Shown: positions 22,101 to 34,500 of the stretch, in pieces
Position numbering within the stretch: the stretch's first letter is position 1
How the letters are laid out: each line of letters opens with the position of its first letter
DNA from: Camillea tinctor
Lineage: Eukaryota > Ascomycota > Sordariomycetes > Xylariales > Xylariaceae
Length of the DNA stretch: 64,000 nucleotides
Assembly: GCA_022578605.1 (NCBI GenBank)
Contig: MU394068.1
Location: 124,001-188,000, forward strand
Direction: 5' to 3'
Program-made: the position numbers and the translations under genes
Notes under the pieces: model-generated
The model's input: only the letters and a program-made list of their open reading frames with translations
Told to the model about the DNA's origin: nothing
Database searches by the model: none

Positions 22101-22907
22101 AGAACTTAAGACGTCCCTTGTACCGCGTCAGAGCCGGTGATCTTGGTGTGACGGCAACCGACGTGGAGAGTTCATTACAGCAAGCTCTCAAGCGCTGTAC
22201 TCACTGGAACGCAGTGCTACTAATTGACGAAGCGGACATATTTCTGGAACAGCGGTCTACGAATGACATCGTACGAAGCGAACTAGTATCCTGTATGACT
22301 TGCTCTATAGATCCACAAGCGTACCGTATCATACTAACAGTTCATATTAGTATTCCTCGTGCTCTTAGAGTATTACGAGGGCATTATGATCTTGACAACA
22401 AATCGGAACGAATGTATCGACCCAGCATTTGAATCCCGAATCGATGTTATAATGGCTTACAAAGATCTGACTCGAACCACTCGAAGCCACATTTGGTCAA
22501 ACTTCATACGACGGCTGCCACAAAAGGACATATGTATTAGCCCAGAAGACATTGACGATCTGTCGAGATGGAGTCTTAATGGAAGACAAATCAAAAGCGC
22601 CCTTAAAATAGGCTGGACCCTGGCATCTAGTAAGGAGGAGCAGCTAAAGAAAGAACACCTAGACTTGGTTATTGGTATTCGTAAGGAGGGATCTAGGTTA
22701 CTAGGCGCTGAAGGCTACGGGATTCGATATGACCAAGAGGGCTCTGGCGCGTCTGATACATCGAATACGGAACTATTAGCATACACAGATGTGGATTCTG
22801 ATGTGTCCCAGGATGTTGGTTGGGTATTGCAAACGGTCATGGCTCTTCTTTATGTGGTCTTAATGTATTGTGTGTTGATGGTAATTGACCTTTTAATTGT
22901 GGGTTAA
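19147..22907 (+). CDS. Ankyrin-repeat AAA-ATPase with C-terminal membrane segment
   Basis: Five coding exons: 19147-21468, 21525-21912, 21971-22036, 22095-22292 and 22351-22907. Phases agree throughout, giving 1,176 residues. About eight to ten ankyrin repeats fill residues ~1-340 (e.g. TELHLAVANGSSEIVTLLL, GGQTPLHAAAINGHLDVVEI). An acidic linker follows, then a region (~500-880) resembling the fungal DUF7025 module found before many AAA domains. The AAA core has Walker A GAPGIGKT (~913-920), Walker B LLIDEADIFL (~967-976) and ILTTNRNECIDPAFESRIDV with sensor-1 Asn and arginine-finger positions. The C-terminus VMALLYVVLMYCVLMVIDLLIVG is a single hydrophobic segment, suggesting a tail anchor. 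It is likely a remodelling ATPase with an ankyrin recognition platform; the substrate is unknown. It lies next to a HET gene and a broken ankyrin gene. Start chosen at the ATG overlapping the uORF stop. Confidence 0.88.
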
Positions 22908-23631
22908 TATTATTATTTTTATGTATAATAGAAATAAGGTCATAACAAATCCATCACAATAAGGTTTAAGTTAGTTATAACCAGACCAGCGTATGATACG
23001 AGAGAGGGGAACATTCAGGACAAAAACAGATGCTTAGGCCTTTCAAAGACTTTGGGAAGGCGAGAGCTCTTATATGCAGTCCGTACGAGGGGCTACTCTC
23101 CTGGTACCATGACAGTCGCGCCGAAGATTATGTGGTTGGGGGGGTTGGAGGAGGAGACGGGAGAGATGCGTAAGATTATATAATGCCTCCAGGTACCGAG
23201 GTATGCAGGTAAACTAGGGAAGGTTCAGGTAGTATAATGTATACTAGGTATTACTACCTTAGGCCCCTTCTTTAACAATGAGGTTAAATTGACAAGTGCG
23301 ACCTCGATTTGAGATGTCAGGTCGGGACGCCTTGAGATTGCCAAGAATCAATTAAAATCTAAATCGGGTAAGTGCTATAAAACCTTAAATCGCGTCATAT
23401 GATACCGCGTTTGCCTGGCGAATGTGGGGCGTACTAGGTAGGTAAAGTTTGTACCATCTAAGTACCTGCATAACCTTTATTGCCCTTTCTTTGTCAGTCA
23501 CGTCTTATCGAATACTCTTCTTTTTTTTTAAGTTGAATGGAAAGATGAACTTCTTTCCTCTTACTACCACTTCTCCTAACTTCTTCCCAGCAGTAGAGTC
23601 AATATAGAATGCAACACCAACAGATTACACG
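22908..23631. other. Intergenic, no gene recognised
   Basis: This 0.7-kb gap holds the 3' flank of the AAA gene and the promoter of the BRCT gene. Several ACCTAGG/AGGTA-type short palindromic motifs and a T9 run at ~23521 were noted. No coding signal. Confidence 0.5.
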
Positions 23632-26600
23632 ATGAATCGAAGAGGAGCCAGATCAATGGCTGCAGCTAATAAGCGAGTAACAGGCGAAAATGACAGTCAA
23701 GACAGCCAGGCTGCATTGTTAAATCTTATGATTCTACATGGGGTCGGTGCAGTAAGTACATGGCCATTACGAGTTGGAGAATTGACGGGAACTCCTTAAT
23801 CGCCAATACAAGAGTCAAGTAATTAATTCCAAGGGACAAACAAAAATAGTGTAGCAGTTCGCCTCCTATACCAAACGACTTTCCGTCGCCCCAAAAAGGT
23901 ACGTCTAGTATACCTTGAATAGAGGATACATGTATTGATATATAAGTATTAAACAATTTTCACTTTTTACACACAGCAACAACAAAAGCAAAACTCTCCA
24001 AACCCAAGCCCAAGCCCAAACCCAACACTAGGACCAACACCAGTACCAGTACCGACCCTTACAATTACACCTCGCATCGCCCCATTGCAGATCTAGAGAG
24101 AGATCTATACCCAATCCCGGTACGTCAACAACGTCGGTACCTGCATAACCCATTTTCTACACATTTTACAAGGGTGGCACTGATTCCCCAGCAGCCCCGA
24201 ACCCAAGACGCGTCAGACGCGTCCTCCAATCCCACCTGCGAACCTGATGCGGCGGTGAGCTCTTCAGCTAGGCAATCGTCCGACCACTCCTACCGGGTCG
24301 ATTTGTTGTCGGTGCTGCCGTCCCCGCCCTCTCGCCATCGCCATCCCCATCCCCATGCCGCAGCAACCTCAACGCTGAGCAGAGATGATGTGCTGTCACC
24401 ACCAGCACCATTAGGCGCCCCTCGGAGGAAGAACAAGACGCACAAAATGTCTTCGCAGACCCCCACCCAGTCGAATGAGGACCGCAGCTATGAACAGTAC
24501 ACCAATGAAGATGATGCAGAGGCCACGCAGCCGTTGTCCACCCAGGGCAGCAGCCTGCACGAACACCGTACCCTGCATGAGCACGACACCGGCTTCCTAG
24601 ACTTCAATGCCCAACTCGATCTCCCCGACACTGCCCCCACCGAAAACGATACGAACCCTGCCCACAACCTCTCCGCAAAATTCCAGGTTGATTCACAAAC
24701 CCAGCGGGTAAATGGCCCCGCCCAGGCCCCCGAGACGCCGGCAATAGTTAGGCTATTTGCCCAAGGAGACAACGAACCGCTCATGGGGGCATCGCAATTG
24801 TTTGGACAGACGCAGTGGACTTCGGCGCTGAAGAAAGCCAGCCCTACCTCATCACGCCCTTCTCCTCACCTCCTTAATCACAACACCATCTCGCCTAATC
24901 ATGCTATATCCTCACCCTTAAAGGACAGGGGTCTAAGGACCTCGCCCACAGATGTATTTGTTCCAAGCTCACCGGGCTTTCCTAGATCTTCATCTCGACC
25001 ATTGGACAGTAAGGATTCTCCAACAGCGAAGCGTGGGCACAAAAGTCAGGATCAAAGAAATGCGCCTATATCTGAGACACCCTCCCCTGAAGCCAAAGGG
25101 CACAAAAGCAAAAAGAGTCTCGAACCGATTAGCGAATACAAGTCTTACCGGATGAGAAGCGAAGAGAACAATGCTGGTCGATATGATAAACGAAACGACG
25201 ATGAAGATTCCGATTCTGAACAAGATGAGGCTCATTATCGCCGGCTACGAGCAAAGTACAAGAAAGCGCGAGCTTCCAAGTCATTTCCAGCCGTTTCCAT
25301 CGTGTATCCTGGCTCAGACAAGACGAATGTCGAGGTCCCGTCAACAAGCCGGACAGAGCCGCACAAAAATACACGTCGAACAGATTCGGAACGGCATGTG
25401 GAACAGTGTTATGGCGAATATCCTCCTGGTAACGACAGTTCCCAGGAAACCGTAGCTGATTCTCAGGAGATCTCGGCCCTGCAGAAATCGGTCGAGGTCC
25501 CCGAAAACGTGCAAGAGCCTCCAAATGAGTCCTGTAGAAAGCCCGATGATAACAATGACGTTACAGCTTCAAGTGTGCCGGTTGATGATGCAGAATATAG
25601 GGAAACGATACCCGAGACCAGCCCTCCGGACACTCGTGCTGAGGCACCAAGATTGATTAGTGACATTTTAAACGATCACTCCAGTGCTTCCACTGTGGCA
25701 GCAGTATTGTCTTTCCCCGCCATTTCTAGTAGTACGGCTATGGAGCAGGAGAAAGAGCCTGCTCTATCTGAACACAAAGATTTGGATGAACAAGGAAATT
25801 TGGGCTCCGCTGTTCCAAGTCCCAAATTGAAACCTGCTAAGGAGACCAATGTCATTCAATCATCTCCATCTTTAATATTGGAATCTTCGCAGCAAGGTAG
25901 TACACGCCGCTCTACGAAGAAGGTTAGGGATATAAACACGCCATTACCATCGGCCTCACCGCATCCTCCTGTTCCTTCTGCTCCTTCTGATGCCGAAACT
26001 GAAACCTCAAGTCTGACGAATCTTTCAACAACGCCGAATATCACTCCTGGCAGCACGGGAAATAGTGAGCATGATACTGAAACACATGCCTCATCACCCA
26101 CAGTAGCTAAAGCACGCCGACGAGATCGCCTAGAACCATCAATGCCAAGGCCTTTACCATTACCCAAAATGAGAACATATTCTCGATCTAGGGACAGGTC
26201 GGTAAAGTCAGCACACCAATCACCATACTCGAGTTCTGCAGATGAATTAGCAAGATCACCTTCGTTAGCCGGGAGCATGGAATATGGAAAATCTGGTCTT
26301 CGAAAGGTTGCACGACAATCTCTCGTAAATCAAGCCTCTACCCGTGTGTCGATGCATCGACAAGGCATCTTCGAAGGTATGGCATTTGCCATTTCTTTTC
26401 AAGAGCAGTCAAAATCACAAAGGGGTAAGGAAAAACACACGGATAGAAATGCTATTGAGCGTATGATTCGCCAGGAAGGAGGAAGGATTCTTGCCGACGG
26501 ATTCAATACGCTCTTTACTTTTAGCCCTTCTGTCAATACGTCACCAGCTTCTATCATGCCTAATTCATTACAACTCCGAAATGAAGAGACTGGCTTTACT

Positions 26601-27242
26601 GCTCTAATTGCGGATGGACACTCGAGGAAGGTGAAATATATGCAAGCACTAGCCCTAGGGATACCCTGCTTAGCACCCAGGTGGGTGACCACCTGCGTGG
26701 CTAAAAGAGAAGTAGTCGACTGGTCTTCGTACCTGCTATGCGCCGGACCCAGCGCGCTCCTCGGGGACGCCATCCGCTCGCGGAACCTCCGCCCCTACGA
26801 CGCCTCCACCGCCAAACTAGCGGACGTCATCCGCCACCGGCCGAAGCTGCTAGAAGAGAGCAGGATCCTGCTCGTCATGAGGAAGAGCAAGAACGAAGAG
26901 AAGAGGCTGCCCTACGTCTTCCTCGCGCAGGTCCTTGGCGCGTCCCTGGTGCGCGTGCACACGCTCGAGGAGGCGAGGGCGAGGCTAAGGAAGGCGGAGG
27001 ACGGGGAGAATGAAGTGTTCGACTGGGTGTACGTCGATGACCACTTGCACGATGCGCAGACGGCACTGTTTGGACCCGCGCCCGGAGAGGCGGGCGCGAG
27101 GAAACGCAAGCGACAGAGCGCGCCGGCGGCTGTGGATGGGAACGATCGCCCGCCGAAGAGGATTAGGACTCTTAACGATGAGCTGGTCATCCAGAGCTTG
27201 ATACTGGGGAGGCTGATCGAGGAGGGGGAGATGGAAGAGTGA
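23632..27242 (+). CDS. Tandem-BRCT DNA-damage checkpoint adaptor (Rad9/Crb2/53BP1 type)
   Basis: The main exon 24192-27242 (acceptor TTCCCCAG) encodes 1,016 residues. The exon before it, 23977-24119, is confident (DPYNYTSHRPIADLERDLYP). Before that, 23855-23898 (SSPPIPNDFPSPQK) and an ATG exon at 23632-23717 (containing ENDSQDSQ) fit by phase, but the first donor (GTTAAA) is weak. The total would be 1,107 residues. The N-terminal 800 residues are disordered, Ser/Pro-rich, with SQ/TQ sites and LFGQTQWTSALKKASP, SPLKDRGLRTSP. The C-terminus (from ~residue 815) has two BRCT folds: FEGMAFAISFQEQ, GGRILADGF, VKYMQALALGIPCLAPRWV and a second ending VFDWVYVDDHL, followed by a KRKR nuclear signal. 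Such proteins bind modified histones and phospho-partners at breaks and relay Mec1/ATR signals to the effector kinase. The 5' end is provisional. Confidence 0.85.
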
Positions 27243-27947
27243 GGGGAGGCGAGGTGAAGGGTTTAGGTGGCCTGTCTTATGTGGCTATTTCTTTGACAGC
27301 ACAGCTGTAAAGTTTCTTTTTCTTATTCTCTTCATTTTTGCGGTTCACCTTTATTTTTGCGAGGCGTTTGGGCTTGGTGTCATGTAGAGATGTGTAGAGA
27401 GTCTTTTCTTTCATGTACATATCCCATTTGGCGTGGGAGGATGGGGAGGATAAAAGGGGGGAGGTTACATATCCATGGGTTTAAAGGGGTTTAGGGTGGG
27501 TTGTTCATGTAGATATGTACGACTACGGATTACTACTGACTATGGTATGGGCGCAAGATTCATTGCACGGCAGAGCGATGAGAGCAAGAAGTATTGAGAG
27601 GGCGAGAGAAGCTGCGTTAGATAATAGATATTACTAGTGATTCACTACGCTAATTTTTGGTGGTTTCTATGCATGAGGTTGAAAGGAAAGATGCGCTACT
27701 TGCTGTGAGAGCAGAGGATGGGAATGAAGCCCGCTTTTCACTCTGCCTGTCTAGAGATGCGCTTATACAGAAATACTGAAGTTGCCTAGCAAGCAGTAGA
27801 TCGATCATGCTCCCTACTTTCTGCGTCGCATGTAGGCTAGCAACTTGACCGAGTTGGAGGAAATTTCGATAGTTGGATGAGGGAGAACCCTGGAAGAGCG
27901 AAGTAAGGGGGTTTTGCATGTCGTCATTGATATTTCTTACCTTTTGC

Positions 27948-27965
27948 CTCTCTCTCTCTCTCTCC
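27948..27965. repeat. (CT)n microsatellite
   Basis: Nine perfect CT units in a region with no gene. Confidence 0.9.
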
Positions 27966-28566
27966 ATCAGGTACTCCGGTCAGCGTCGTTGTTGTCGTAC
28001 GCATTGGCTTGGGATGTACCTAGCGTATCTTGTCTGGTTTGTTGGTTAGCTGGGAGAGGATGTGCGCACACGCGCGAATTATGTCGCTCTCTTTGTTTTA
28101 GATGGTTGTTCGGTTCCTAGGTTCAGCGCCGCCTCTTCTCTACCATATCTTACGTGGGGTTTTTTTTTCATCCCCCGGTCTCTGGGAAGGGGTGTTGGCG
28201 GGTTTATTTTTTTTTCTTTCTTTTTCCTTTCTTGTTTCTTGCACGGTGACCTCGGTAGGTAGACAGGTACTTACTTACGTTGCAGGCTTGATCCTGTGTA
28301 ATGGATCGAACGTGAGCTGAGTAAAGAAGTAATACCGAGAGCTTGGTAGCCGGCGACGAGATGTCGTACGGGAATAATTGGATCCTGCGCTAGGGCTACC
28401 CCCTATGTATTGCTCCCCCCTGAGGTCCCCTGGTTTTTGGTTTGCCCCTGAGCCGGACTGGTTTCGTTTAGGTTAGGTAGGTCACACAGCGAACTAGCCA
28501 GCGAGAGCGAGAAGAAGAGAAAACAACAAGTTTTGAAGTCATCGTGTGACGCATTTGTGGGTTCCT

Positions 28567-28592
28567 CACACACACACTCTCTCTCTCTCTCT
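28567..28592. repeat. (CA)n(CT)n compound microsatellite
   Basis: Five to six CA units run directly into seven CT units; no gene overlaps. Confidence 0.9.
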
Positions 28593-31500
28593 TACTTCGG
28601 GGAGGTGGGTTGTTTGATCGGTAATGTAGTATATGGGATAAGCTGTAGTTATCGTCAGGGTGTGGTTTGCATGGTATCTTTTTTCTTCTTTCTGTCCCTT
28701 TCTTGGTTTCGCCTTCTCCTTCCTTTTTTTTCTGTTGGATTCCTTGCAAAAAAGAACCAAAGAGAAAGAAAAAGGAAAACCCTCAAATCCAAAACTCAAA
28801 AACTTCAAACCAGGAAACTGGGAAATCTAGGGTCTTTTGGGGATGTAATGGTAGTAGCGGCGTCCCTGTTTTGTTCGACGAGAGAGGAAAGAGAATCGTC
28901 GTTCTATGGTGTCGTTATCGTCTGACAGGTTACTGAGTAAGCTAGGTATGTATGTATGTATGTACGGATGTAGGTAGGTCAGGTAGGTCAGGTACAACAC
29001 GCTTTGGTTTGGTTCGGTCACAGACGGAGAGGGGGGTGTTAGTGAAGCGATGCGAGCCACATTCGATGGATGCACAGATGTGCGGGCAGGTTAGGTAGAT
29101 CGAGAAAACACGCGGAGATCGAGATCTAGAGTGCTGGATCGGAGAGGGGAAGGGGAAATGTATTCTGCTTTTATACAATCTATCTAACTAACAACACGCA
29201 GCAGCATAAGGTGGGATTCTATATAGACAGGGACGCCGTGCGTTATATGTTTGAAGGGGGGAAATACTTGGTAAAATGGTGGTATTGTATGTGTGTATGT
29301 GTGTGAATCTATGTACGGATGCCAGGAATTTGGAAACCAAGAAAAGAAGAAACAGGGCAGGACAGGGTCATGTAGCCCAGTAGGGAATGGAGGGGGGTTA
29401 GTAGGAAGAAGGATGGAAGGACGGGGACGGGAGGGTTAGGCGGGGCGGGATATAGTGAGAAAAGGGTATAGTGAGTTAGCTTGATTCTCAACGGGCGAGA
29501 CTCAGATAACCTAGATAGCGATAGATGAATCCGATGCTATGTAGTTAGGTATGTCATGTGTTGTCATCCAGATACTTGGTAAGACTAGGTTAACCTAGTT
29601 GGTAGTAGTAAGTCAGGGGGAGTCTTTGGGATAGGGGGATGTGATGTTGTGTGGTGTTGTATGTAGGTTATGTACAAGTTCCCTGTTCCTGTATGTATGC
29701 ATTTATTTACCTTGCTATAAAATATCTACAATTACGGTTTTATTATGGGGAATATGCCAATCGAAGCAGGATGTAAAGATTGTCAGGTAGGTGGGTTATC
29801 AGGTGCGAGATGAGGCGAAGAGGTGAGGCAAGGCGAGTGGCGAAAGATTTTCAGGTAAGCCAGCTGCTACGTAGTATATAGTACCTAGTATATGCATGTA
29901 TGTCTGCGTATGTAGTGTAGACGGGTTCAAACTTTGGGTTGGGCACATTTTTCCAAGCCTTTGCCACCGGGTTTTGGGGGCTGGGGCTTGTCACTGGAGC
30001 TGGGACAACGAAAAGAATACTCCGGGTCGTGCAGTCAGATTTGCAGGTAGAGGCTTTAACCTACATCAATACATAACTACACTAATCAGATATTGAAGTA
30101 CACTACTTATCGATGTCCCCGTATTAGTGAGTGTATACTGTGTTACTGTGTACTGATAGATTGATCAATGAGGTATGTGCGTTCTGTTGCGTGCTATTTC
30201 TAGAAACAAATAAAATTCCGGTGCAGATCAACGGAGGGTCAAAAAGGGAAACGGAAAAGAGTTATAGGTTAATAGTGTAAATGATGTCAAAGTCGTGGGG
30301 AAATCGGAACTACTACTGTAAAGGAGAAGGGGAAAAGCTTGGAAAAGTTGGAATAACGACAAGGTATAATTGTAACGAACGTGTGTTGTCTCGTTCGTGT
30401 GCGATGTGTTGGATATGGCTTGTCGGTAACAACCGAATTGGCTTGTATCTGTCGTATTCATCCCGATATTGTGCATATACGTTAGGCATTTCCGTGAATA
30501 TATGGGTGAATATATGGGTAAGTACCTAGGTTAAGGTATTTATATATAAACATCTAATATACCTAGGTATATAATTAAATACGCGTATGAAGTAATTGGG
30601 TGTTAGTGAACAGGGGTTATCGCCTTGATTTTATTTTCCGGGTTGGAAGTCAAAGTCGATCGTGGTAGTTGAGTTTGCGAATTGGGACATTGAATTACCG
30701 TTTCTAGACCACTACAGGAAGAACATTACATATCTCAAGTATAACGAAATGTATGCGTATGTTTGTTTTACACCGACATACGGAACATAGTAACCTACAC
30801 ACTTGCGCGTCCTGTCCTGTCCTGTCCGATCCGAGGAGACGGCGGTAACGGAATAGAAAGCCAAGTACATAGGTAATGCAAGGTATGCACAAGGTAAAGG
30901 TTTGGGTATTGTATGGTATGTAGGTCAATATCGATCCGGGTTTATTGCTATTACAGTACTACCCAACTACTGCAACCCGTGCCGGGTCCGGGCAGCCGGG
31001 CTACACTATTAGAGGCACAACTAGAAGAAACAGAAGCCATTGCGCTGAATCTATCGCTGTTAGACGCTAGTTGCTGCATGTATCAATTTGTCTCTCGCTA
31101 CAGCTCTAATCTAGCATGGAAATGGAGTCTTCCTCGCACCTATATCTGCTTGATGGCTTGGCACGAGTCGTGCTGTCCACGTTGTTGTCTCTTTTCCCCT
31201 CGGGTCTAGTTGCGTTCCTGGCTCTCCCGGCTTGCTTATATCGGTTAGAAATTTACTTACCCGCATGAGTGTAGTCAAGTCTAGGTATAGGTAGTATAGA
31301 TAGGATCTCACAATGGAGCTATCATGTGTTTGGTGGTGTACGTAGATGCAATTTATGTAACCTACTACCTACCTATGTAGCCCAGGAGCCGAGTTCATTT
31401 AGAGTGGAACTCTCCGATGCGAATTCACTCTCTTTTTCTTTCGCATTCTCTTCCCAAGCCTCCGGACGGAGTTTAATAAGACTGGTCCTTAAACGGTTGG

Positions 31501-34500
31501 GCATGTGCGTTTTGTGGGGATTCATCTCATGGTTGCTATGGGAAAAGACACATTCGGACGCCTAATTTGGTAGAGCGAAGCGAAACGGTGTTGTCGCTCT
31601 CCGGCGCCGTCGGCGTAGGCGTAGGGCAGGCGGGGCGGCTGAGATACGCACGTTATTAGGTACAATACATGAGATGGAAAATAGAGTCCTCATCTCTTAT
31701 TAGCCATCCAGGTCCTCTTCTCTAAGCCCCCCTTGCTAGCGAGAAGTCAATGTTCAACCAGACATCAAACAGAGGATATTCTAAAAAAGAACCAGCCAAC
31801 CGGATCAATGGGGCTTGGCTAATTGGGGACCATCCGATAGAATGTTTTTTCTCCCTGCACCTCATCTCCTTTGACCATGTAGACAATGTATTGAAAGATA
31901 TAACCCAACTAAGCCATATCGAATGCGGTGTAAGCAGGCGAGTGATCGTTGGCCAATGTATAGTCGTAGAAAGAAGCAATGTATACTCAACCCATTGAAA
32001 AAGGTTGGGCTGGGTAACAACCTGTGGTGTAGCGTAACAACCTGGATCAAGTCTGTCGAACGGCCTAGAATGTGCGCATCAATGGATTCAATGGATTCAA
32101 ATTTCAGTCACAGCTTCTAGCCTTAAGTGCCCCCCCCTCTGTCTTCCCCCTCTCTCCCTCCCAATGTCTTACGCGATAAGTGAGAAAAGAATATGCAGTA
32201 GTATATGATACATAACAACTCAAAGCGGGGGTTGGGTCCGTAGGATTTGGGTTTGGTTTTCGCTACCGCAAATAATTGTGCCCAGGCTGTTGTGTGCCGT
32301 TCACAAGGTGGTATTCATTATATTGATTTGCCTATCGTAAATGCCGTCCGGCTCCTTGGGAAATGTTCTGCAGCTGAGCTAAACTTCCCTTAACCTAGGC
32401 AACTCTGAACATAATTACATTATGCTCACTAAGTTAGTAGGTATTATCGGGCAATTCTTGGCTCCCGAGGCTGCGAGACTACTATTGAATAAGGCACTAC
32501 GAAAGCCAGGGGGAGGGGGGCCGGAATAAGACGATTTTTTTTTCTTGCGATCCACTCCGGAAACTGGGGGATCCCCTTTTATCAACTGATGAACTGTACG
32601 GGTATGTTGGGGCCTCCGAACAGTAAACACCTCAAACTGGGGTTGAGAGGCTAGTTGATGATTTGACGAGGAGGATGAATAAGTGTGTGGTGTAGAGAGA
32701 AGATGAGGAGAAGCCGGAGGAGCACGACAAGGAAGCAAGGCTTTGCGATAGTGATGGTGATGGGGGTAGGCATGTGTGCACGCATGCATCTCGCATGAGA
32801 ACGGCGCCATATATGCATGTGTACATGCATGGGTCCATGAGACAGCTTGAAGTTGTGTAAGAGACAGAAGAAACCGACTGACCGACTTGACCTAGTCGTA
32901 CTTGTACTGCACAGTGTCGCATCGCTGCCCACGTCCCAGGTCATGACATCTTACTGTTTGGGTGGTTTCGTCTTGCACAACACCGTGATTGGAACCTCCC
33001 ACAAGATATCTGAACGTAACCCCCTAGACGTTGGAACCTCACTGTCGCAACGGCCCTATGTCGCTGCCAATGTCAGCATCATCGACCGGCGAGATTGCTC
33101 CGGGAATATATACTGCTACTATACTATGGTTGAATATTAACGGAGCTTACTAATTTGGATGTAGTAAAAGAAGATGATAGAAATACCATTCGCCTCGGCC
33201 CGCTTCAAATCGCATCAGTGGGGTTTGAGATGGAAATTTTGCTTGTAGTGTGGTTTGGTAATGCTATCATCATTCTTAGATCTTCTGGCATGAAGACGAT
33301 CGGCACCCCGGCCACCCATAGGTTCTCAGGAGTTATAATAACCGCCTGATATAGCGGTTTGACCAAGGCAGCTCGAGGCTGAAGCCGCCCAGGTGGCACA
33401 ATGACGTCTTATTCGGTCTGAAGATCGCTCGTCTCGACTTGTTCTGGTGGGGGCAGTCCCTAGTTTCCAAGGTTTTCGTTGTTAAAAAGGGTGGTGGTTT
33501 GAAGTGGACAGGCGGAATAGGTTTCCAAGTTGAGTGTTTTTGCCAAAGTTGGAAGAGGCCAGTTAACATCGTGATGATGGAGCCGGCGGCAATTATGACT
33601 TGTGCACAACTAAGGTAGGTATTCTTACAACGTAGATATTTCGTAGAAGGTTTGCGATGAGACAGGGGTTGCATGGATAGAATAAAATAGGATCTCTCCC
33701 TCATCACAGATGGGAGAGAGATCGATCTAGATATTCAGCACAGATCCTCTTTCAGCCTCTAGTACTCGACAATTGCTTTCTTTTCTAGTGTGTACCAACG
33801 TAATAGTTAATACTCTGGAACCAGCCTCAACAACGGCGACGTTATTCATAGCGGCAAGACCACGGGAGAGATATAGTTGAAGACGCTGTGTAAGTCAAAT
33901 TCAAATTGGTGGTTTGGACTATCCATCAATGCCAACTAACTAACCGACCAACCGCCTTTTGTGGCTGGCACCATTTCCATTCCGAGATTTACTGATCTGA
34001 AAAAGAAGACAAGATAAGACAAGACAAGAAAAGGGATCTTTTGAGGCTGACTTGACTATTGTCTACAGGTGTGGTGGATTCAGTTTAACCGACTTTGTTC
34101 ACTGGTCTCGCTAGACTCGACTAGGTTGAGCTGAAGGAGCGCGCTTGCAGGCTTTGCCATGCGGTAGTGGGAATTCATCATTTGCTTCTTCTGCCGCCAC
34201 GCCCCTTGGCATATATTACTTCTATACCGTGGCATCGTTCTAGGGCCTGGATACCCAACTCGAAGCGGTTGTCTTGGATTGGTTCGCTGAGTTTGGAAGG
34301 TTACTTACTACTCTACCATCGAGTTGCCACCGTTTAAAAAGAGACCCTTCGTACTCTGCCTGGAATAATTTTCTTTCTTGGCTTTGGTCATAACTCTCTT
34401 CTCCAAAAAAGTGGATGCTCAATTCAGGTACGTGATGCTGATCATTCTTCTTTTTTCTTTCTTTCTGTAATCAGGTGTGGAGGGGTCCAAGGAGATCCAT

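Noticed and set aside
31561..31640. Possible tRNA-like segment around TGGTAGAGCGAAGCG
   Set aside because: No acceptor stem, anticodon arm or GGTTCGA B-box could be arranged at the right spacing.
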